From Chloroflexota bacterium (GTDB lineage Bacteria > Chloroflexota > Dehalococcoidia > UBA3495), in NCBI GenBank assembly GCA_002697005.1, contig NZUD01000008.1:1-11985 (forward strand): 11,985 nt of DNA, given 5' to 3'. A program made the translations under genes and the position numbers. Positions within the stretch are counted from its first letter, which is position 1, and the number at the start of each line of letters is the position of its first letter. Positions 7,686 to 11,985 of the stretch are shown piece by piece. The notes beneath the pieces are model-generated. The model had not been told where the DNA came from. It saw only the letters and a program-made list of their open reading frames with translations, and made no database searches.

Positions 7686-8015
7686 TTGGCCCGGCGGTCT
7701 TCATCTGAAACACCCTCGGCCAGCACCATGCAAGACCAGCCAGCTTGCGCGCTCTGCGAGAGAGCGTCATTACGTTTCACTTCACACCACCTGATTCCCC
7801 GGTCCAGGGGCGGCAAGTTCGGGCCTCAAGTTAAACTCTGTCCCACGTGCCACCGACAGCTTCACGCCATGTTTTCTGAATCCACTCTGGCCAAAGAATT
7901 GAACTCCTGCGAGGCGCTCAGGGCGAATCCGGAATTCTCCGATTACCTACGGTGGGCCCGCCGTCAAAAAGGCCCTACTAGCTTCCGGGTACGCCGAGCG
8001 AATAACCGCCGTTAA
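7686..8015 (+). CDS. Small HNH endonuclease-domain protein
   Basis: A 109-residue protein dominated by a Cys4-type HNH (beta-beta-alpha-metal) domain: C21-x2-C24, the His-His pair H34-H35 in HHLIPRSRGG, C52-x2-C55, and H56/H60 in CHRQLH. H34/H35 and the C-terminal histidines match the metal and catalytic positions of the fold. The tail (about 85-109) is basic. The start is uncertain: TTG at 7686 has GGAG about 13-14 nt upstream, overlapping the previous gene's end; ATG at 7728 (residue 15) has no ribosome-binding site but would keep the whole domain. Stand-alone HNH proteins like this are common and mostly uncharacterised. No mobile-element, intron or restriction context is visible. Confidence 0.82.
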   Translation: MARRSSSETPSASTMQDQPACALCERASLRFTSHHLIPRSRGGKFGPQVKLCPTCHRQLHAMFSESTLAKELNSCEALRANPEFSDYLRWARRQKGPTSFRVRRANNRR

Positions 8016-8026
8016 ACTCTCTCTCC

Positions 8027-8056
8027 TTGTGCTTCCCTGGGGGCGGGGAATATACT
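8027..8056 (+). promoter_or_regulatory. Possible promoter immediately in front of the LON-domain gene
   Basis: TTGTGC (8027-8032), 18 nt, then TATACT (8051-8056; 5 of 6 consensus matches). Initiation about 7-10 nt after the -10 box would fall at or next to the ATG at 8066, implying a leaderless message. That fits the lack of a clear Shine-Dalgarno there. The -35 match is weak. Confidence 0.35.
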
Positions 8057-8065
8057 TCTGGTACT

Positions 8066-8737
8066 ATGTCTCAGCCTCAAGAAGAGTTCTCGGACGGCCT
8101 CACATCACTGCCCCTCTTTCCGTTGAACCTGGTCCTGTTTCCAGGCATGGACTTGCCTCTTCACATCTTCGAGGAGCGCTACAAGGACATGATTGGAGAG
8201 TGCCTGAACCAGGATTCTCCCTTTGGCGTCGTGTTGATCAAAGAAGGATTAGAGATCGGCGACCCGGCCGAACCTGAACGGATCGGAACATCAACCAGGA
8301 TACTGCGCTCAGAAGTCCTAGACCAAGGGCGTCTCAACATCATGACCAAGGGTGAACGCCGGTTCGAGATCGAAGAGATAACCCAGCGGGTGCCTCATGT
8401 GGTAGGCCGGGTGCGCTACTTGGTGGAGATCGAAGGCCAGGGTTGCTCCGAACTGGTACCTCAGATCAACGACGAATACGTAGAATTGGTACGGAATCTA
8501 ACAGCCCTCACCGGCGGATATACATCAAGGGTGGAGATCCCCGAAGACCCTGTCGAGCTCTCCTACGCCATCGCCGCCAATCTGAACCTAGAGCCCCATC
8601 TACGGCAGAGCCTGCTTGTCACTGAGACCGCTGCGACTCGGCTGGCCGACTTGATTCCTATGTTAAGGCAGGGCAACGAAGCTATGCGGAAACGCATCGA
8701 GGAACAGAACCCTTTTCAGGGCCCGCGTCTCAACTAG
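8066..8737 (+). CDS. LON substrate-binding-domain protein (Lon N-terminal domain family, no protease)
   Basis: A 223-residue protein with the N-terminal domain of Lon proteases (PF02190 type) but no AAA+ or Ser-Lys protease part. Signatures: LPLFPLNLVLFPGMDLPLHI (residues 15-34) continuing EERYKDMI, FGVVLIKEG, IGTSTRIL and LNIMTKGERRFEI. A helical C-terminus includes the substrate-domain region around SYAIAANLNLEPHLRQSLL. Bacterial stand-alone LON-domain proteins of about 200 residues are widespread, and their function is not settled; peptide or protein binding is inferred. ATG at 8066 is chosen because the family block begins soon after it; a TTG at 8027 would only add a non-conserved extension. 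It ends convergently with the BtuF-like gene, sharing a CTAG. Confidence 0.87.
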   Translation: MSQPQEEFSDGLTSLPLFPLNLVLFPGMDLPLHIFEERYKDMIGECLNQDSPFGVVLIKEGLEIGDPAEPERIGTSTRILRSEVLDQGRLNIMTKGERRFEIEEITQRVPHVVGRVRYLVEIEGQGCSELVPQINDEYVELVRNLTALTGGYTSRVEIPEDPVELSYAIAANLNLEPHLRQSLLVTETAATRLADLIPMLRQGNEAMRKRIEEQNPFQGPRLN

Positions 8738-9669
8738 CCGGCCTTGGTCAGGTCTCCAAACAACCGGAGCGCCGCAGACTCAGGTATCAACCCTGAGAAT
8801 AACTCCGGGTGAATCATCTCTGCCATGATCTCCAGTCCGGTAACCAACCGAGGGCCAGAGCGGCTGGTGTAAGAACCCGCATCCACCACGTAGACCCGGT
8901 TATTCTTCACTGCTGGCAGCGATGCCCACCCATCTTTGGCAATCATCGTGGGCATGTCTTCTAGCGCCCGCTTCACATCGAAGCCGCACTGCATCATGAT
9001 GATAATCTCGGGCTGGCTGGCGACAACTTCATCCCAGTCCAGCTTCAGCGTCCCAGTGTCCTTGTCACCAAAGCTGTTGGTCCCGCCGGCCAATTCCGTC
9101 ATCTCAGGCACCCAATGGCCCCCGCACATCACCGGATCAGCCCATTCAACGTGCAACACGCTGGGGTGATTATCGGCATCCTTGGCTCGATCTGCCACGG
9201 CCTCGATGCGGGCAGTCAGTCCGGAGGTGATCTCCGTTGCCTTGGCTTCCGTGCCTGTGGCCCTGCCTAACCGGTTCAAGTCCTCAACCACGTCTCCGAT
9301 ATGGAGCGGGTCCAGCGACAGGACCTCAGGCTCTTTGGCCAACCCGACGCTTACCTCGGCAACCTGCCGAGACGAGATGGCTCAAACCTCGCAGATGGCT
9401 TGAGTGATCAGCAGGTCTGGTTCAGCCGCTTGCAGTAGGACTGTATCTATCTCGTAGATACCCAGACCTTGGGCCAGGCGTTCAGAAATCACCCTGCTGA
9501 TCTCACCGCTTGTTGGTTCTTGACCTTCGAATACACTGTGGACCACGTGAGGTTTGTCTTTAGCCTCGGGCGGATAGTCGCACTCATGGGTCACGCCGTA
9601 AAGTTGGTCACCCAAACCCAAGTCGTAGACCATCTCAGTAGCACTAGGCAGGAAAGAGCAAATTCGCAT
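8734..9669 (-). CDS. BtuF-like cobalamin-binding protein, predicted selenoprotein (in-frame TGA at codon 96)
   Basis: COG0614-type periplasmic-binding-fold protein. The start [20 protein letters not shown] and [11 protein letters not shown] are hallmarks of the BtuF-like cobalamin-binding subgroup. The frame is interrupted only once, by TGA at 9384..9382, and runs on in the same frame for 215 more sense codons: [18 protein letters not shown], then [30 protein letters not shown] and the end at TAG. Homologues, from memory, read PDLIxTQxLCxVCAVS here, so the TGA replaces the second cysteine of CxVC, giving C93-E-V-U96. A SECIS-like hairpin follows at once (9355-9371). Total 311 residues with Sec. 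Start: GAGGA 6 nt before ATG. No signal peptide is seen, so it may be cytoplasmic. No TonB, BtuC or BtuD gene is nearby. Alternatives: a nonsense mutation, or TGA read by a cysteine suppressor tRNA. Confidence 0.82.
9355..9371 (-). promoter_or_regulatory. Candidate bacterial SECIS element in the BtuF-like gene
   Basis: Read on the minus strand, a 7-bp perfect stem (CTCGGCA/TGCCGAG) begins 10 nt after the TGA; if the last A-U is left open the loop is AGGUU. Two G-U pairs and, beyond a mismatch, two further pairs extend the stem towards 9376 and 9350. The loop starts about 16-17 nt after the TGA and has G in its first two positions, matching the known bSECIS pattern (loop 16-37 nt from UGA, short loop with an early G). 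Confidence 0.7.
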
Positions 9670-9674
9670 ATATC

Positions 9675-9694
9675 GTCCTCGGCTAAGGGCTCTC
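9675..9694 (-). promoter_or_regulatory. Small hairpin in the osmC-btuF-like intergenic leader
   Basis: Inverted repeat CGGCT/AGCCG around a 10-nt interior in the 64-bp gap between the OsmC-family stop and the BtuF-like start, ending next to the GAGGA ribosome-binding site. It could tune translation or mRNA stability; there is no T-run and no resemblance to a cobalamin riboswitch. Confidence 0.3.
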
Positions 9695-9733
9695 AGCCGT
9701 TAGTTCCGTTATTAGGCTATGACCCATGGTACC

Positions 9734-10171
9734 TTACCGGTATTTTTCGGCGTGCCGAATCAACTCAACGGTAGTATCAGCGGTCGCCACGGCGACCGAA
9801 CCATAGAGTGGTCAACGCTTCTTCCAGGTTTCAACCAGATTGTGGGCGTCCTCGTCATCGACACCCCACATCTCGAACTTGATGCGGATGGCATCGTAAA
9901 GCGACAGATCGCCGTGGTCGGCGCCCGAGTCGCGGTACGATTCCACGCTCACGTCCATCCAGTCCAGAGCTATGTCGTCTTTGTCGGCCAAGCGTTCGAC
10001 CATGTTCACGGCGCATGCGGTGATTCCCGAGAAGAAGAACTCTCCAGCACCGACCTCGTCTCCGCCGCCATCATCGGCCACGAAATGATGGGTGCGGGCG
10101 TTGCATATGGCCCTCCCAAGAGTGCCAGTGCTATATCCCCGAACTTTATAAGCCAGTGTCAGGTTCGCCAT
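9734..10171 (-). CDS. OsmC-family protein, predicted selenoprotein (in-frame TGA at codon 120)
   Basis: OsmC/Ohr-family proteins reduce organic hydroperoxides with a pair of cysteines. ATG at 10171 has AGGAGG 5 nt upstream. Reading to the first TGA (9814..9812) gives 119 residues ending ETWKKR. Reading through adds PLYGSVAVATADTTVELIRH and a few more residues to TAA at 9734, which is plainly the family's last strand after the conserved CPxY motif. The TGA therefore stands for the second catalytic cysteine. The first is C53 in SGITACAVNMVE; the C53-U120 distance (67) is close to that of C59-C125 in E. coli OsmC. The full length of 145 residues is normal for the family. A SECIS-like hairpin follows the TGA (9781-9798). 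It is probably co-transcribed with the BtuF-like gene 64 bp downstream. Sec-containing OsmC-like proteins have, to my recollection, been reported from marine metagenomes. Confidence 0.87.
9781..9798 (-). promoter_or_regulatory. Candidate bacterial SECIS element in the OsmC-family gene
   Basis: Read on the minus strand, CGGTCGC pairs perfectly with GCGACCG around the loop CGUG, beginning 13 nt after the TGA. The loop starts about 21 nt after the TGA, is 4 nt long and has G at its second position followed by U. All of this fits the bSECIS rules. The same bases encode the FAM-conserved GSVAVAT segment, so the hairpin is embedded in coding sequence, as expected for bacteria. Confidence 0.72.
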
Positions 10172-10211
10172 TTCTCCCTCCTGATCGGCCTCAGCCCCAG
10201 TCGTTTCGCCT

Positions 10212-10240
10212 ATATTAGCGTCACGCCTTATACCACGCAA
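10212..10240 (-). promoter_or_regulatory. Probable promoter of the osmC-btuF-like unit
   Basis: On the minus strand TTGCGT (10240..10235) is followed after 17 nt by TAATAT (10217..10212), giving a leader of about 34 nt before the strong AGGAGG site. Matches to the sigma70 consensus are partial (3 of 6 and 4 of 6). A TATAAG further upstream has no -35 partner. Confidence 0.4.
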
Positions 10241-10258
10241 CATGCCCGGCGGTACGCT

Positions 10259-10288
10259 TTGACACCCTCCAACTCCGCCACCTATCAT
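10259..10288 (+). promoter_or_regulatory. Sigma70-like promoter of queF
   Basis: A perfect TTGACA (10259-10264), 18-nt spacer and TATCAT (10283-10288; 5 of 6). The start of transcription would lie near 10295, leaving a leader of about 43 nt that includes the GGAGG ribosome-binding site. The leader shows no preQ1 riboswitch consensus. Confidence 0.7.
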
Positions 10289-10337
10289 GGTGGTCAGGCC
10301 ATTTTAGAGACTCGGCTTGAATCCACACGGAGGCTCC

Positions 10338-10763
10338 ATGGCGACCATCAACGAACTCAAAGAACAGTACGAAGGCCTTGACCAAGAACTGCCAGCCAAA
10401 AGCGAAGAAGCCATCGACCCAGCATGCCTGCTCACCTTCCAATACGAATATCCAAACCAGCAGTCTCAGGTTGAGATTGACACCGATGAGTTCACCGCGG
10501 TCTGCCCGTGGACCGGCCTCCCTGATTACGGGGTCTTGACCATATCATACGTTCCGGGCGACTCTTGCATCGAACTGAAATCCTTGAAGTACTATCTACT
10601 TTCCTACCGGGACGTAGGCATCGTCCAAGAGCACGCCGCTAACCGGATACTGAACGATCTGGTCGCTGCCTGCCAGCCCCGATCCATGAAGATCACCCTC
10701 GATTACAAAGTCAGGGGCGGACTGCACACCGCCGTTACTGTCGAACACAACGTCGGCAAATAA
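10338..10763 (+). CDS. queF: NADPH-dependent 7-cyano-7-deazaguanine (preQ0) reductase, QueF type I
   Basis: Reduces the nitrile of preQ0 to the amine preQ1 in queuosine tRNA-modification synthesis, in the cytoplasm. The 141-residue length matches the unimodular type I enzymes. The catalytic cysteine that forms the thioimide is C56 in FTAVCPWTGLPDYG, with the proton-donor Asp as D63. The family's NADPH/substrate motif follows as E79-LKSLKYYLLSYRD, and the substrate-binding glutamate is E98 in GIVQEHAANRILNDL. ATG at 10338 is chosen: GGAGG lies 4 nt upstream and an upstream TTG (10317) adds nothing conserved. It is a single-gene unit divergent from osmC. No queC, queD, queE or tgt is in the window. 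A weak GTTC/GAAC hairpin with a T-rich stretch (about 10766-10797) may end its transcript. Confidence 0.93.
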   Translation: MATINELKEQYEGLDQELPAKSEEAIDPACLLTFQYEYPNQQSQVEIDTDEFTAVCPWTGLPDYGVLTISYVPGDSCIELKSLKYYLLSYRDVGIVQEHAANRILNDLVAACQPRSMKITLDYKVRGGLHTAVTVEHNVGK

Positions 10764-10831
10764 TCGGTTCGTCTTGGGAACATTCTTTTATTTTCCAGAT
10801 TAGAATCGCATTCACATTTGACAGCGGGCAC

Positions 10832-10849
10832 CGCCTATTGGAATGGGCG
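10832..10849. terminator. Weak stem-loop between queF and the MmgE/PrpD gene
   Basis: CGCCTATT pairs with AATGGGCG (one T-G wobble) between the convergent ends of queF and the MmgE/PrpD-family gene. No T-run adjoins it on either strand, so it may be a weak bidirectional transcript end or chance. Confidence 0.35.
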
Positions 10850-10857
10850 TTAGAAAC

Positions 10858-11985
10858 CTATCCGCGTTGGAGCAATCGGGTCAATTCTCGTACGTTCCCC
10901 AATGCATCCAGATGGCTCACTGTCTCGACGACTCTGGCTGATCCGTCCCCTCCCAAGACGTCTTCCACCAAGAAGTTGAACTTGCCAACCAGTTCTTCGC
11001 GGGAGGCAGGGTTCTGTGTGTCGCCGTGGTGGGCGGTCACATCTTCAGTGATAATGCGGCCGTCCTTGAGCGAGATTGACACCTTGGCCGCCGGGTAATC
11101 GTAGCGACGCAGGTCCATCTCTGGGTCAGTGACGATATCTACACGGTGTGACAGATCTAGGGTTTGTGGGTCTTGCAGCCGGTCCGGGTAGAAAGCTGTT
11201 ATATCCGTGCTGTCATGAACTACCGCGGTGGCCACAGCGTAAGGCAGTGAAAACTTGGCGGCCAGCATGTTCGCCGGCTCAGGATCAGTCATGATCGTAG
11301 CCAGGCCCGGTGCCTCCACTTTGATGGACTCAACGTCGTCCGCCACGAACCGCTCCTTGCCCAACAAAGACTGAACTCCGTCCAGCACAGGGTGGTTGTA
11401 AAGGCAGCAAGCATGGAGCTTGAAATAATTCTGTTGGATTCGGTAGGCTCCCAGCGTGCCCAGTTCCTGCACCACCACTTCTGGATCGAATGACTCCCCT
11501 AGCAAGGTGTTATAGATATCCGACGGCCCGTCCTCGAGACCTGTGAACCCACAGAGGCTCAACTGAGCTGCCATAATCCCTTGGAATCCAGAGCGTCCCG
11601 GATATAAATTTCGTATGGTCGCTCCCTCCAAGCACGGCTTCCAAGTATTGGCCGGGCTCATGGATGCGGCCATATTGATGGCATTTGTGGTATGGGCTTC
11701 ATCAAACCCCATCAACTTTGCAGTAACCACCGCCGAGCCGATGGTCCCCCACGTGCCGTGGGAATGGACGCTCTTCTTGACCTGTGTGCCGGTGCCGATG
11801 CGGGAAGTCACTTCATAACCTGCGATGACGCTCTCCAGAAATTCTTTGCCGCTCGAGCCTCTTTCCTCAGCCACGGCTAGCGCCGCCGGGATGACGTGGA
11901 TAGCGGCGTGACCACCTCCATGCCGGTTGCCTTCGTCCATCTCCAGGGCAACTCCGGCGGTAGCGTTAGACAACGCAGCGAAAAC
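10858..11985 (-). CDS. MmgE/PrpD-family protein, 5' end cut by the window edge
   Basis: The frame is open to the last base of the window and ends with TAG at 10860..10858, giving 375 visible residues. Family members are usually about 450 residues, so roughly 75-90 N-terminal residues lie outside. An internal ATG at 11973 is not a start: the frame continues upstream as VFAALSNATAGVALEMDEGN, typical of the family's helical region. Other landmarks: FLESVIAGYEVTSRIG, SHGTWGTIGSAVVTAKLMGF, the active-site-like region LYPGRSGFQGIMAAQL, and the second domain after about residue 260. The family includes 2-methylcitrate dehydratase (PrpD), cis-aconitate decarboxylase and isomerases or hydratases of unknown substrate. 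No methylcitrate-cycle partner (PrpC, PrpB) is present, so the substrate cannot be named. Confidence 0.88.
   Translation of the reverse strand, partial: VFAALSNATAGVALEMDEGNRHGGGHAAIHVIPAALAVAEERGSSGKEFLESVIAGYEVTSRIGTGTQVKKSVHSHGTWGTIGSAVVTAKLMGFDEAHTTNAINMAASMSPANTWKPCLEGATIRNLYPGRSGFQGIMAAQLSLCGFTGLEDGPSDIYNTLLGESFDPEVVVQELGTLGAYRIQQNYFKLHACCLYNHPVLDGVQSLLGKERFVADDVESIKVEAPGLATIMTDPEPANMLAAKFSLPYAVATAVVHDSTDITAFYPDRLQDPQTLDLSHRVDIVTDPEMDLRRYDYPAAKVSISLKDGRIITEDVTAHHGDTQNPASREELVGKFNFLVEDVLGGDGSARVVETVSHLDALGNVRELTRLLQRG

Noticed and set aside
7749..7765. CGCTCT/AGAGCG hairpin in the HNH gene
   Set aside because: Lies inside conserved coding sequence, with no T-run and no in-frame TGA before it.
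8734..9342. A separate 202-residue gene starting at TTG 9342
   Set aside because: It is in the same frame as the upstream part of the BtuF-like gene, has no ribosome-binding site and starts mid-domain; it is the C-terminal part of one gene read through TGA.
8734..9669. BtuF-like gene as a pseudogene with a nonsense mutation
   Set aside because: The frame is otherwise intact, the TGA falls on a conserved Cys, a SECIS-like hairpin follows, and the neighbour gene shows the same pattern. It cannot be wholly excluded without genome data.
10172..10288. N-terminal extension of the OsmC-family protein to 10288
   Set aside because: The extension is not family-like, covers the promoter region and lacks a ribosome-binding site; ATG 10171 has a strong AGGAGG.
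9719..10381. A 220-codon open frame on the plus strand across the OsmC-family gene and the queF promoter
   Set aside because: It is antisense to osmC, and has no family similarity or ribosome-binding site.

Overview
The window looks like a chromosomal segment of an uncultured, probably marine, bacterium of the Chloroflexota (SAR202-like). That placement is inference. It rests on a peptide-binding lipoprotein with a long Ser/Thr/Ala/Pro/Lys-rich tether, the mix of peptide transport, gamma-glutamyltransferase-like and MmgE/PrpD genes, and a moderate GC content. No rRNA, tRNA, CRISPR array, insertion sequence or phage gene was seen.

Layout. (1) 110-4293, minus strand: an oligopeptide/dipeptide ABC transporter operon in the order binding lipoprotein, DppB-type permease, DppC-type permease, closed by a strong GC-rich terminator at 110-142; no ATPase gene is present. 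(2) 4294-4891: a gene-free stretch of about 600 bp with a nested stem-loop. (3) 4892-5281, plus: an A-type (IscA/HesB) Fe-S protein with an altered cysteine pattern and a Gly/Cys-rich tail, followed by a perfect palindromic terminator. (4) 5461-8737, plus: a gamma-glutamyltransferase-family protein, an unrecognised protein, a small HNH protein and a LON-domain protein, with a good sigma70-like promoter in front of the first gene. (5) 8734-10171, minus: an OsmC-family protein and a BtuF-like cobalamin-binding protein. (6) 10338-10763, plus: queF, divergent from osmC, with its own promoter. (7) 10858-11985, minus: an MmgE/PrpD-family protein cut by the window edge.

The main discovery is in region 5. 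Both minus-strand genes are interrupted by an in-frame TGA exactly where their families carry a conserved cysteine, and both reading frames continue with clear family homology. In each case a hairpin with a small G/GU-containing loop starts 10-13 nt after the TGA, which fits the bacterial SECIS pattern. The simplest reading is two adjacent selenoproteins: an OsmC peroxidase-like protein with a C53/U120 pair, and a BtuF-like protein with a C93-x-x-U96 motif. Conventional gene calling truncates the first by 25 residues and splits the second in two. With these readings, none of the 12 gene ends in the window uses TGA as a stop (7 TAA, 5 TAG). The selenocysteine machinery itself (SelA, SelB, SelC, SelD) is not in the window.
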